Source of the DNA: Lignipirellula cremea
Lineage (GTDB): Bacteria; Planctomycetota; Planctomycetia; Pirellulales; Pirellulaceae
Assembly: GCF_007751035.1 (NCBI RefSeq)
Contig: NZ_CP036433.1
Span: 6,367,001 to 6,431,000, forward strand
Reading direction: 5' to 3'
DNA: 64,000 nt
The stretch's first letter is position 1; each line of letters starts with the position of its first letter. Position numbers and translations under genes: made by a program. The notes beneath the pieces are model-generated. The model saw only the letters and a program-made list of their open reading frames with translations. It did no database searches and was not told where the DNA came from. Shown here piece after piece: positions 43,304 through 51,907 of this stretch.

Positions 43304-43948
43304 TCAAGTGTCTGTAGATACATCATCCCATTCCTGATCCAGGTAGCCGATCAACCAGTTCAGCGCATGGTGGCGTTCCATCACCACGCCGCCGTCCAGC
43401 CCGGCAGGCGGCTGACGATTGTTGATACGCGCATCCACAACGGCCCAATGGTATCGGTAGATCAAATCGGCCGCATCCAGAATTTCAGCCTGGGACCGCA
43501 AACGGGCGTTTGCCAGAAAACCCATTCGACCGTTGTCGCGAAGAATCAAAACCGCCTTGCCGACGTCGCATACCTGGCCAGGACGTTCCAGCGTGTCGAT
43601 ATAGCCTAGCGCCCACAACATGACCCAGTAGCATTCGTAACGCCATGCAAACTGCAGACGATCGTGCTCCGTGGGCGTGGGATTGTTGATGAACGCTTTT
43701 TCCTTTGGGGTGAACGCGGACGCCAGTTCATATTCGCTGATCAGCTTCTCGAGGATCGCTTGCCCGAGACCTTCCCCTTTAACGGCCACGATACACAACG
43801 CCATGGCGCGCGTCGCCACCTGTTCGGTCGTCCTGCGTGTCGATTCGGCCTCGGTTTCGATCAGCGGCAGATGTTTAACAAAGGGAACTTGCTCCGCCTT
43901 GAGAATGGCGAGCGAACGCGATTTGCGCAACGGGGCTTCGTTGGACAT
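43304..43948 (-). CDS. DUF4272 protein
   Basis: A 214-residue protein of the DUF4272 family (R-K-S-R-S-L-A-I-L-K near the start, R-A-M-A-L-C-I-V-A-V-K, F-A-W-R-Y-E-C-Y-W-V-M-L-W-A-L-G-Y, D-A-A-D-L-I-Y-R-Y-H-W-A-V-V-D-A-R, then E-R-H-H-A-L-N-W-L-I-G-Y). The function of the family is not established. The ATG at 43948 follows AGGAAACG; an in-frame TTG/GTG extension of eight codons upstream is not needed. It is the first gene of a two-gene minus-strand unit. Confidence 0.85.
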   Translation of the reverse strand: MSNEAPLRKSRSLAILKAEQVPFVKHLPLIETEAESTRRTTEQVATRAMALCIVAVKGEGLGQAILEKLISEYELASAFTPKEKAFINNPTPTEHDRLQFAWRYECYWVMLWALGYIDTLERPGQVCDVGKAVLILRDNGRMGFLANARLRSQAEILDAADLIYRYHWAVVDARINNRQPPAGLDGGVVMERHHALNWLIGYLDQEWDDVSTDT

Positions 43949-44292
43949 CGTCGTTTCCTGATCAAGGGTCAAAAGAAATCGCAGAGATCAGAGCACGCCA
44001 GGTCACTGCTGGCCGGGCCGCGGCGAACGACAATGACTTCCGAAGCCGCGCGGCCCGCGACAGGTACGGTAACGAGAGAGAGGTAAACCTGCCAGACAGC
44101 TGGCGACTGGCCGAGCTTCCCATCAGGTCAATTTGCCGCCCCCAGTTCACCAGAGATGCGTCTGCGGATCAAGCCGTTACCGCTTTAAAAGGGCCTGCTG
44201 AAATGCCATACTGGCAAAGCGCGTGTTGAGCATGGACTCTCTTCTGGCTCCGACTCTCATCTTCTAGGAACTCTCAACCCTTGGCGTCCGTT
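43949..44292. other. Divergent intergenic region
   Basis: About 340 bases separate the divergent DUF4272 and SGNH hydrolase genes. No gene, terminator or clear operator is seen. Confidence 0.45.
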
Positions 44293-45060
44293 ATGCAACG
44301 TTTGGCTGTTAATCGATTCCGTTCGCTGTCCTTAATGCTGGCCGCTACTGCCCTTCTTTGCGGCCTGACTTCCAGCCTGCGCGCGGAGCAGGAAGCGAAG
44401 CCGGCGGCGGGAAAGGAAACGCAGCCGGTCAATCCGGTGACAGCCCCCATCGTGGATGTGCCCGGCTTGCCGCGGGTGTTGCTGATCGGCGATTCGATCT
44501 CGCTTGGCTATACGCTCGACGTTCGCGAACTGCTCAAAGAGAAGGCGAACGTGCATCGCCCGCCCGCCAACTGCGGCAGTACGGCGATAGGCGTCGAGAA
44601 CCTGGACGCCTGGCTGGGCGACGGCGACTGGGACGTCATCCATTTCAACTGGGGGTTGTGGGACATCAATCGCCGCGTGAACGGCAAACGAAATCTGGAT
44701 GGCCAGATCAGCGCGACCGAAGAGGAATACGCTGAGCGGCTGGAGCAACTGGTCGTGCGGCTCAAAAAGACCGGCGCCACACTGATCTGGGCCCCCACCA
44801 CGTTCGTCCAAGGCGGCTTCGGCCGTCGTCCGGGCGACGAGGTCCGCTACAACGCGATCGCCGCCGAGATCATGGAGAAGCACAATGTGCAGATCAACGA
44901 CCTGCACGCTCTGTCGGCAAAGTTCCCGCGGTATGGCGAAACGCCGGAAGGGAAGCCCGAGATGTTCAAGAGCGTCGGCAACGTCCACTTTACGCCCGAA
45001 GGATCGCGCGTGCTGGCGGAACAGGTCGCGAAGTCGATTGCAGCGACTCTCGACCAATAG
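44293..45060 (+). CDS. Secreted SGNH/GDSL hydrolase
   Basis: A 255-residue exported hydrolase. A signal peptide (L-M-L-A-A-T-A-L-L-C-G-L..L-R-A) covers about residues 1-31. Block I, V-L-L-I-G-D-S-I-S, puts the catalytic Ser near residue 68. The oxyanion Gly/Asn blocks are represented by N-C-G-S-T and N-W-G-L-W-D-I, and block V has the His in G-N-V-H-F-T-P-E-G, but the usual Asp three residues before it is Gly. Activity as an esterase on envelope or plant-derived acyl groups is possible. The start is ATG 44293; a TTG four codons upstream also exists. Confidence 0.88.
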   Translation: MQRLAVNRFRSLSLMLAATALLCGLTSSLRAEQEAKPAAGKETQPVNPVTAPIVDVPGLPRVLLIGDSISLGYTLDVRELLKEKANVHRPPANCGSTAIGVENLDAWLGDGDWDVIHFNWGLWDINRRVNGKRNLDGQISATEEEYAERLEQLVVRLKKTGATLIWAPTTFVQGGFGRRPGDEVRYNAIAAEIMEKHNVQINDLHALSAKFPRYGETPEGKPEMFKSVGNVHFTPEGSRVLAEQVAKSIAATLDQ

Positions 45061-45074
45061 GAAAACGCGGCGAA

Positions 45075-46235
45075 TCAGCGTCCCGTTTCGTCGGACGCCG
45101 CCGCGGATCGCTCGATCAGAAAGAGAAACTCGCGATGCGGCTGGTCGATCTCGCGTATCCAGTCGTTCGTCCATTTCATGCCGGCCATTACGTTCCGCTG
45201 GTGATCCCGCTCCACCAGCTCGACAATCCGGCCCGACCGGGCAATGGCGGCGTGCAGCTCTTCGGCCGTGGCCCGGCCGCCCGAACTGTACGAGAGCAGC
45301 ACCCATGGAGCGGCGGTGGACTGCAGCAGGCGTTCGATCGCCTCCACGGCCAGGAAGCGGCCCGTCTGCGGGTTCCGGCGAAACTCTTCAAACACCGAGG
45401 CGGCGATCCCATCGGACGAGTCGGCCCGCCGCTGCGCCTTGCCAAACAGGTCGGGCTTGTCGTTTTGGCAGACGGTCGTCCACACATGATAGTAGGCCGC
45501 ATACCGCACCCGCGACGGCGGCATTTTCTCGTTGCTGGAACCATACGGCGGATCGTAGTACGCCAGATCGACGGCCGCGCCGGCGACGTCAAAAACGTCC
45601 GCCTGGCGGATTGTATGTCGGGCGGCCTGCTCTTCATTCTGGCTCACCAGGGCGGGAACCTGCAGCTCCAGCCGGCCGTAAGAACGCCGCGACCAGTGAC
45701 GCAGGTACGACACATAATGTCCCAGCGTGCTGTCGACTTTGTCCATCGCCAGGATCAGGCTGGTCAGCGCCACGGCCCGTTCCGTCCCTGACAAGGCCAG
45801 CCGATCAATCTCTTCCCGAATGGCGTCGATCCTTCGGGTGTTGTGCAGCTGCCAGGGTCGTTTCGGCCCCACGCCTGCGCCGGGGTCGCCGCCGTAGTTT
45901 TCGGTAAACCATCCGTCGACCGGCGGCAGCCCATTGAGATGCTCGAGCAAATCCGCAAACGCCGACGCAGGTCGCTCGCATCTCAAATAACAGGTGGCGA
46001 ACACCTGGGACCAGACGTTCACATCGTTGGCCGTTACGTGATAACCAGCGCGGGCAAAGGCCTGGGACACGCGGGTCGAACCGGCGAAACCGTCCAGCAC
46101 CGACTTCGCCCCCACCTGGTCCGCCAGCGCGAGAATCTGGGGCACCAGCTTCCGCTTGGAGCCGGCGTACTTGATACCTTCGGTGATTGGCGTTCCCGAC
46201 GGCGTCCGGGCGGATCGAGAAAGCATGGGGCTCAT
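45075..46235 (-). CDS. D12-class adenine-N6 DNA methyltransferase, orphan
   Basis: A protein of about 386 residues resembling Dam-like D12 methylases. It has K-Y-A-G-S-K-R-K (about 22-29), the AdoMet loop L-D-G-F-A-G-S-T-R-V-S-Q-A-F, T-A-N-D-V-N and the catalytic D-P-P-Y in A-Y-Y-D-P-P-Y-G-S (about 227-235). The start is uncertain: ATG 46235 gives the usual short lead into the first motif, while ATG 46316 adds 27 residues rich in Arg and Ser. No restriction enzyme or specificity gene is near, so it acts alone or with partners elsewhere. The target sequence cannot be predicted. Confidence 0.85.
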   Translation of the reverse strand: MSPMLSRSARTPSGTPITEGIKYAGSKRKLVPQILALADQVGAKSVLDGFAGSTRVSQAFARAGYHVTANDVNVWSQVFATCYLRCERPASAFADLLEHLNGLPPVDGWFTENYGGDPGAGVGPKRPWQLHNTRRIDAIREEIDRLALSGTERAVALTSLILAMDKVDSTLGHYVSYLRHWSRRSYGRLELQVPALVSQNEEQAARHTIRQADVFDVAGAAVDLAYYDPPYGSSNEKMPPSRVRYAAYYHVWTTVCQNDKPDLFGKAQRRADSSDGIAASVFEEFRRNPQTGRFLAVEAIERLLQSTAAPWVLLSYSSGGRATAEELHAAIARSGRIVELVERDHQRNVMAGMKWTNDWIREIDQPHREFLFLIERSAAASDETGR

Positions 46236-46460
46236 GGCGGCGGTGCTTCGCGGGGGCGGACGTCGTGTGAGGCTGTCGTCGGTCGCTGGAGATCGGCTGC
46301 TTCTGCCGAGGGACATTCGGCGCCAGGCAGGCGAAGCGTCTATTCTACTAAAGGAAACGGCCCGCCTGGCCTGCCAGCGGAGAAAGGGAGAGGAAGGACT
46401 TGTGGCCAGGTCCAGGACGGTGTTCCGCCTGGTGAGAAACCGGGCTAATGAGAAACGGGG

Positions 46461-48161
46461 CTAATGAGAAACGGGGCTGAGGGGGACCTGGCAGCGGGCG
46501 CCGTAGTGCAGACCGATCTGGTAGGTCTGGCGGTCAAAGTCCGAGGTGATCAGGTTCGAGTAGTTCCGGTCCCAGCTGCAGCCAGCCGTAATCGACCAGT
46601 CGTCCGACAGCGGATACACGGCCAGGAACTGGATCCGCGGCTCCCAGTCGTGGCGTTTCACGCCAAAGAAAAAGTCGCGATTGTCAAACTGGCGATGCTC
46701 CACCGAAGCCAGCAGGTTGAATTCCCAGTCCGTGCACTCCGGCGCCCAGGCAGCTCCCAGCTGCATCTGCTGGCCAAAGAAATCCAGGTTGCCGCCTTGC
46801 GACAGGTTCCGGCTCAGGAACAGCCCCGCCTGGAACGTCAGGGGGATCTCGTCCATCCGCTTGACGAGCAGCACGCCCGCATTGCCAAAATCAGAGTCGG
46901 CGTCGAGCGGGGTGCCTTCCAGAAAATCCTGGTTGAGATAGTCGATGCGGGAATAGCTGACGGTCGTGGTGACCGCAAACCAGTCCGACAACACGGCAGT
47001 GGTCGCCAGGTTGGCTCCATAACGTCGCAGGAACGGGTTGAGTCCGACCTCCAGATGATCGACATCCAGCCCGGCGAAGAACTGCAAAGGCGTCGAATCG
47101 CCGACCATCGTCTGGTGACGATAGCCCAGCTGGGCCGCGTTGTCGGAAATGTTGAATCGCTCGGCGGAGAACACATCGGTCCGCAAGAACGCATAGTTGA
47201 TCGACAGCGCGCGGTTATTGCCGCGGAGCAGATCGTAGCTGACCGACCCGTCGAGCTGGTCGACAAGCGACGGCTCCGGCCGCGTCGGAATCCCCAGCAC
47301 GTTGGCGGTAGGCACAATGCCGGGATTGGTATCGTAGCGCAGAAAGCCCTGCACATCGACTGTCCAGCGGCCTTCCCACTGCAGGATCTCGTCGAGTTGT
47401 TCCTGCAGGGCTTCGGCCTCCTGGACGGCTTCCTTGTCGGTTCCGCTGGCGGCCTGGCGGAAACAGCAGGCGGCCTCGTTGGCCAGTCCCAGCTGATGGC
47501 AGGCCTGGCCGCGCAGCAGCAACTGATGCTGCAGGACGCTTTCATGCGAAACGTTTCCTGGCGTCTGCAGCAGCCGATAAGCGGTCAGCGGGTTCCCTTC
47601 CCGCAACTGCACATTGGCCAGCCAGAACTGCAGATCCGGATATTGCGGATCGATCGAAGCGACATGGGCGAACATGCACTCAGCCTCTTCCCAGGCCTGC
47701 TTTTCCAGATAGCAGCGACCGACCGCAATGGCGATCGTCAGCTGGCCCGGATCCCGGCGATGCGCTTCCAGCAGCAGCGACAGCGCCTGGTCGGCCTGCT
47801 TCCGCTTCTTGAAGATGTTCGCCAGCAGCAGCAATGCTTCTTCGTTCTGCGGGTCCGACGCCAGCACCTGCCGGGCGCGCTGCTCATAGTCGGCCAGCGG
47901 ATCAGCCGCGGCGGCCTGGTTCTGTGGGACCGGAGCGAGCGCACGGTTTTCAAAGTCCGGTTCGGGATCGGGCAACCGCAGCAACTCCGGTCGCGGTCCG
48001 GGCGATTCCGGAACGTCGACGCCGCCTGGCAATGGCGGAAAGAAGAGATCGGTGCGCTGGGCCTGTGCAACCGACGCACACAGCGCGAATCCCAGACCCA
48101 GTCCGATCAAAAGCACCGCGCTGCACCGGGTCGTTAGCAATTGTTGGGGGAAACTGGTCAT
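46461..48161 (-). CDS. TPR protein with C-terminal outer-membrane beta-barrel
   Basis: A 566-residue exported protein. The signal peptide (A-V-L-L-I-G-L-G-L-G-F-A-L-C-A..A-Q-A) ends near residue 36. Tetratricopeptide-like repeats occupy about 90-260 (L-A-S-D-P-Q-N-E-E-A-L-L-L-L-A, A-H-R-R-D-P-G-Q-L-T-I-A). From about 280 to the end, alternating aromatic/polar strands (V-D-V-Q-G-F-L-R-Y-D-T-N-P, Q-F-F-A-G-L-D-V-D, W-S-I-T-A-G-C-S-W) look like a beta-barrel, and the barrel ends near the C-terminus. The layout matches surface-assembly or BcsC-like proteins. The ATG at 48161 was chosen because the signal peptide starts there; the longer open frame upstream is rejected. Confidence 0.8.
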   Translation of the reverse strand: MTSFPQQLLTTRCSAVLLIGLGLGFALCASVAQAQRTDLFFPPLPGGVDVPESPGPRPELLRLPDPEPDFENRALAPVPQNQAAAADPLADYEQRARQVLASDPQNEEALLLLANIFKKRKQADQALSLLLEAHRRDPGQLTIAIAVGRCYLEKQAWEEAECMFAHVASIDPQYPDLQFWLANVQLREGNPLTAYRLLQTPGNVSHESVLQHQLLLRGQACHQLGLANEAACCFRQAASGTDKEAVQEAEALQEQLDEILQWEGRWTVDVQGFLRYDTNPGIVPTANVLGIPTRPEPSLVDQLDGSVSYDLLRGNNRALSINYAFLRTDVFSAERFNISDNAAQLGYRHQTMVGDSTPLQFFAGLDVDHLEVGLNPFLRRYGANLATTAVLSDWFAVTTTVSYSRIDYLNQDFLEGTPLDADSDFGNAGVLLVKRMDEIPLTFQAGLFLSRNLSQGGNLDFFGQQMQLGAAWAPECTDWEFNLLASVEHRQFDNRDFFFGVKRHDWEPRIQFLAVYPLSDDWSITAGCSWDRNYSNLITSDFDRQTYQIGLHYGARCQVPLSPVSH

Positions 48162-48558
48162 GGATGATCCATCATCGCATTGATTAAGAAACGCCTCCGC
48201 AAAATTCTGCCGCTCTGAGAATATCGCCGGCTCCTGCGCCTCGCTTGAGCAACGCCGGGGAACGCCCCACAGCAGGCGCAACGCATGAAGTCGACACAAG
48301 CAACTGCTTACGCGCCTGCATGAGGAATTCGCCCCCGGGGATCGCATTAGAGTGAAAAACTAAATCCGCGAGCGGCCAAGGTCTTTGCCTCATTCCTGGC
48401 CGGTACGACCGATCGTCCTGCTCCGACAGCCGCAAAAACCCCTCGCAGGGAGTGAAAAATTCTCAATTCCAGGATGGCCAAAACATAGAGTTCTAATGGC
48501 ACGCCGTTTCGACGTGGGAGAGAATTTTTGGACGAAAAATGTTTTGGGAGACCGTGAA
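48162..48558. other. Divergent intergenic region
   Basis: It lies between the divergent TPR/barrel gene and the large repeat protein gene. No gene is supported in it. GGGAG at 48546-48550 is the ribosome binding site of the next gene; no other signal is clear. Confidence 0.45.
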
Positions 48559-51500
48559 ATGAAGACGCGAATCGTAGCCGCTTCTGCAGTCGCCTTGTTC
48601 CTGGCGACATCGGTTGGAGTAGGCGCAACGCAAACGGGCAGGCAGATTGTGGCTTATGTCTGGGGGTGTTCGACGGGAAGTTGCGAGGAGCCTGTGGCGG
48701 AAGCAGAAACGCCGACCTCCGCGTGTGAACCAGCCCCCTACCCCGAACCCAATCCGAACGTCCAACCCCAGGACGAAGTCGTCGAAAACGAAAATGTCGG
48801 AGACGGGTCCGAAGCAGAACGTCGACGGGCTCCCTCCGGCGTCCGCACCGCGCGACTGCTCGGCGGTTCGAATGAATCTGGGCTTCGCAGTTTTGGCGCC
48901 CTGGCTTCGCCCCAGTCTTCGCTCAGGCAGGCAGGCGCGTTGCAGACCAACAGTAATGCGTTGAGTTCAACCTCCAGCCAGGGCAACTCCGCCAGGACAG
49001 GAACCGTCATTGATGCGTCTACGGTTCTGAGCGGCGGTGTTTCGCCAGACGGCCTGGTGTCGCTGGAAACCGGTCTCGTGCCGGCTGTAGTGAACACGGT
49101 GGGCAACACGGCGGGCCTGGGACTGCGATCGTTGAGCCTCCTGGAGCCGGTGAGTGAAACGGGCGGCCTGATCGTCGAACCGCTGCTGCAGAATGTCGAT
49201 TGCGTACTGGATACCGGAGTGCAGCCAGCCCTATTGCTGTCGATGCTGACCGAAGAACTGTGCGACACGTTGCTGGCAGCCGATGGCGAACCGAACCACG
49301 GCCTGCTGCAGCAGTTGCGGTCCTCTGCCATCGACCTGCGAACGTCGTTGCTGCACCCGCCTGACGAAGCACCTTCGCACGAATGGCTCGTCGGGGAGCT
49401 TACCCCGTTGCTCAACATCTCACGCAAGCTCGAAGGCGTCTATGGAGACGGCAGCGAGGTCGAACGCGGCCTGGTGGCGAAAGTCGTGCGACTGACGGGC
49501 CATCTGCTGCATGAAAAGGGCGACATCACGGACGGCCTGCTTCAGCCCGTGACGCAGAAAACCCGCGGCCTGCTGGTCGCTCTGGCTGGCGGCATCGACA
49601 CCCTCCCCAGCCGCAAAGCGTGGCTGCTGGAACGGACCGTGGGTCTGCTGGAACTTCGCCTGCACCGGGCGGCTGCGGAAGTACGCGACAAAACAGGATC
49701 GCTGGCCCGCCATGTCGCCTTGCTGGGCAAACAGGTCGCCCACGAGGCCGACGGCGTCGCCTGGCTGCTGCACCTGATCGCTACTGATCAACGCGACATC
49801 TCCGTCAACACGGTCCGTGAATTGTCGGTCCAGGTACATGGTCTGCTTCATTCGCTGTCCCTGTTGCAGCCGGAAATTGGCGAAGGGCAACCGCTGCTCG
49901 CCCCGCTGTGTGACTTCCATGCGACCCTCGACACGGTCCAGGTCAAGCTCGATCGACTGCTCGACCTTGGACAGACCGGCAGCCCGGGATCAGGCGGACA
50001 GACGGACCTCGCAGGGAAACTGCAGGGAATCCTGCAGCCGACCGTCGCGCGTCTGGGCGATGGCCTGCTCGGACTCGAAGCCCCCGGGGGCGATTCGCTC
50101 CCTCTGCTTAACGGTCCAGGCGGCTTGTTGTCGGCAGGACGCCTGGCCGAGGTGAATATCGACCTGGCCCGCGGCAATCCGTTGTCGTCGAGCGTCCGCG
50201 CCAAACTGGTCGAACTGCTCAAGGCCGAAGTCGATCTGGGAAATCCGCACTTGCTGCGAGGCCCGCTGCACGAAGCCTTTGGGCATCGCATCCTGCACAA
50301 GCTGGCTCCCGGCGAGCAGGCTCCGCGCCAGCCCCCGGCCCCATTGACGCTGGCGCCGAAGCTGCTGCAAGCGATCCAGCAGGACGGCCACGTATGGACG
50401 CCCGGTTACTGGACATGGAGTCCGCTGGAGAATGACTTTCAATGGGTCGCCGGCGTGCTGCGTCGACCGCCTGTCGACCGCGTGTGGGAACCTGGCGGCT
50501 GGGTCTCCGACGGCGATGGCTATCGCCGACTGCCTGGCGCCTGGCTGCCGAAGACCGTCAAAAGTTTGCTAGTTCGCCAGTTGCCGCTCAGCCTTGAGAA
50601 AGGACCGGACGGCTCGGCTCCGGGCCCGGACGCACTCTGGACTGCGGGCGTGTGGGACGTGGTCAACAACCACTGGCAATGGAAGCCCGGCTTCTGGACC
50701 AAAGCCACCGATGATCGTTTGTGGGTGCCCACGCACTGGATCAAAACTCTGGGCGGCGCCCGACAGGTTCCCGGATACTGGGATTTCCCGCTCAGCCGAC
50801 GCGGTCGTCTGTTTGTCCCCCTGCAGCTGGAAGCGTTAACCTCGAATCCAGGCGAGTACACGCTGGCGGCGCTGGACACACAGGCAGTGTTCCGCCATCT
50901 GTTTGTCGCGCCGAACGAAGGCGGCCTGTGGTTCGGCGATCTGTACGATGCTGGCTCGCACGGCTTCTTGTGCTGGAACGCAGGCGACCCCGGGACGACG
51001 ATTGATCCGCTGTTCAATTTCTATAACAGCCAATACCGTCTGGCGGGAATTGATCTTGGCGCCCGACTCCAGGGGTGGCAGTCGCTCCTCACCCAAAACG
51101 CCGAACTCCGGCCCGGGCGGTTGCTGCACGACGCACTCGATTCACAGCTGGATATCGGAGCCGGCCTGTCGCTGCTGGGTTCCAACCGAACCGGCCTGGC
51201 GGCGACAGTCGACCTCCAGACGCTGGGAGGCTCCCTGCGACAAGGAGAGCTGGTCGACGTCGATCAACTACTGGATGTACGCATCAACCAGGGACAGAAC
51301 CTCGTGCCCGGTTTGACCCATGGCCTGTCCGGTTCGCTTAATACCGTAACCAGCTCCTGGACGGGATCGACGGGAACCGGCGGCCTGGGCGGACTCACCG
51401 GCGGGATCGGCAATACGCTGACCAGCGTAACGGGCGGACTCGGCGGCGGGACGACCGGCGGACTGACAGGTACGCTCGGTGGCGTCACTGGCGGTCTCAC

Positions 51501-51768
51501 CGGCGGGTCAACTGGCGGACTGACGGGTACGCTTGGCGGTGTCGCCGGCGGGCTCACCGGCGGGTCAACCGGCGGATTGACGGGTACGCTCGGTGGAGTC
51601 ACCGGCGGGCTCACCGGCGGGTCAACCGGCGGATTGACGGGTGCGCTCGGCGGAGTCACTGGCGGGTCGACTGGAGGTCTCGGCGGCACCCTGGGCGGAG
51701 TCGCTGGCGGACTGGGCGGCGCTCTTGGGGGTACGCTCGGCGGACTGGGCGGCGGCCTCTCCCATTGA
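48559..51768 (+). CDS. Large secreted repeat protein with YXWGXW-like region and Gly/Thr repeats
   Basis: A 1069-residue exported protein, ATG 48559, with GGGAG upstream. The signal peptide (V-A-A-S-A-V-A-L-F-L-A-T..G-V-G-A) is about 23 residues. Residues of about 25-150 are low-complexity and acidic, and 150-600 are Leu-rich helical repeats. Next comes a Trp-rich region (about 610-740) with the W-x-P-G-Y-W / W-x-P-G-x-W pattern repeated several times (V-W-T-P-G-Y-W, V-W-E-P-G-G-W, W-K-P-G-F-W, Q-V-P-G-Y-W), like the YXWGXW repeats of planctomycete envelope proteins. The last 110 residues are Gly-Leu-Thr repeats. Structural or surface roles are likely. It ends before a strong terminator and is divergent from the TPR/barrel gene, which may be its exporter. 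Confidence 0.85.
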   Translation: MKTRIVAASAVALFLATSVGVGATQTGRQIVAYVWGCSTGSCEEPVAEAETPTSACEPAPYPEPNPNVQPQDEVVENENVGDGSEAERRRAPSGVRTARLLGGSNESGLRSFGALASPQSSLRQAGALQTNSNALSSTSSQGNSARTGTVIDASTVLSGGVSPDGLVSLETGLVPAVVNTVGNTAGLGLRSLSLLEPVSETGGLIVEPLLQNVDCVLDTGVQPALLLSMLTEELCDTLLAADGEPNHGLLQQLRSSAIDLRTSLLHPPDEAPSHEWLVGELTPLLNISRKLEGVYGDGSEVERGLVAKVVRLTGHLLHEKGDITDGLLQPVTQKTRGLLVALAGGIDTLPSRKAWLLERTVGLLELRLHRAAAEVRDKTGSLARHVALLGKQVAHEADGVAWLLHLIATDQRDISVNTVRELSVQVHGLLHSLSLLQPEIGEGQPLLAPLCDFHATLDTVQVKLDRLLDLGQTGSPGSGGQTDLAGKLQGILQPTVARLGDGLLGLEAPGGDSLPLLNGPGGLLSAGRLAEVNIDLARGNPLSSSVRAKLVELLKAEVDLGNPHLLRGPLHEAFGHRILHKLAPGEQAPRQPPAPLTLAPKLLQAIQQDGHVWTPGYWTWSPLENDFQWVAGVLRRPPVDRVWEPGGWVSDGDGYRRLPGAWLPKTVKSLLVRQLPLSLEKGPDGSAPGPDALWTAGVWDVVNNHWQWKPGFWTKATDDRLWVPTHWIKTLGGARQVPGYWDFPLSRRGRLFVPLQLEALTSNPGEYTLAALDTQAVFRHLFVAPNEGGLWFGDLYDAGSHGFLCWNAGDPGTTIDPLFNFYNSQYRLAGIDLGARLQGWQSLLTQNAELRPGRLLHDALDSQLDIGAGLSLLGSNRTGLAATVDLQTLGGSLRQGELVDVDQLLDVRINQGQNLVPGLTHGLSGSLNTVTSSWTGSTGTGGLGGLTGGIGNTLTSVTGGLGGGTTGGLTGTLGGVTGGLTGGSTGGLTGTLGGVAGGLTGGSTGGLTGTLGGVTGGLTGGSTGGLTGALGGVTGGSTGGLGGTLGGVAGGLGGALGGTLGGLGGGLSH
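51457..51690 (+). repeat. 57-bp tandem repeat in the C-terminus of the large secreted protein
   Basis: About four units of 57 bases encode 19-residue blocks of the type G-G-L-T-G-T-L-G-G-V-T-G-G-L-T-G-G-S-T. The units start at 51457, 51514, 51571 and 51628, the last one shortened. Differences are mostly silent. The repeats stay in frame. Confidence 0.9.
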
Positions 51769-51843
51769 TCCAGTCGTGACAGCCAGCCGCCGGCTGCGAT
51801 CCGTTCGCTAGCCTGCGGCAAGCAACCCGGAAGGATACCTATT

Positions 51844-51880
51844 GGCGGTGCATGAGAGTTTTCATGCACCGCCTTTTTTT
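51844..51880 (+). terminator. Rho-independent terminator after the repeat protein
   Basis: GGCGGTGCATGA pairs perfectly with TCATGCACCGCC over a six-base loop, followed by seven T. It lies between the convergent repeat protein and pckA genes and may serve both. Confidence 0.93.
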
Positions 51881-51907
51881 GTGAATCAAGCCTTGGCGAC
51901 GAAGGTC

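Noticed and set aside
46464-48137. 557-codon plus-strand frame
   Set aside because: Antisense to the TPR/barrel gene; the minus-strand product has a signal peptide and repeats, this one does not.
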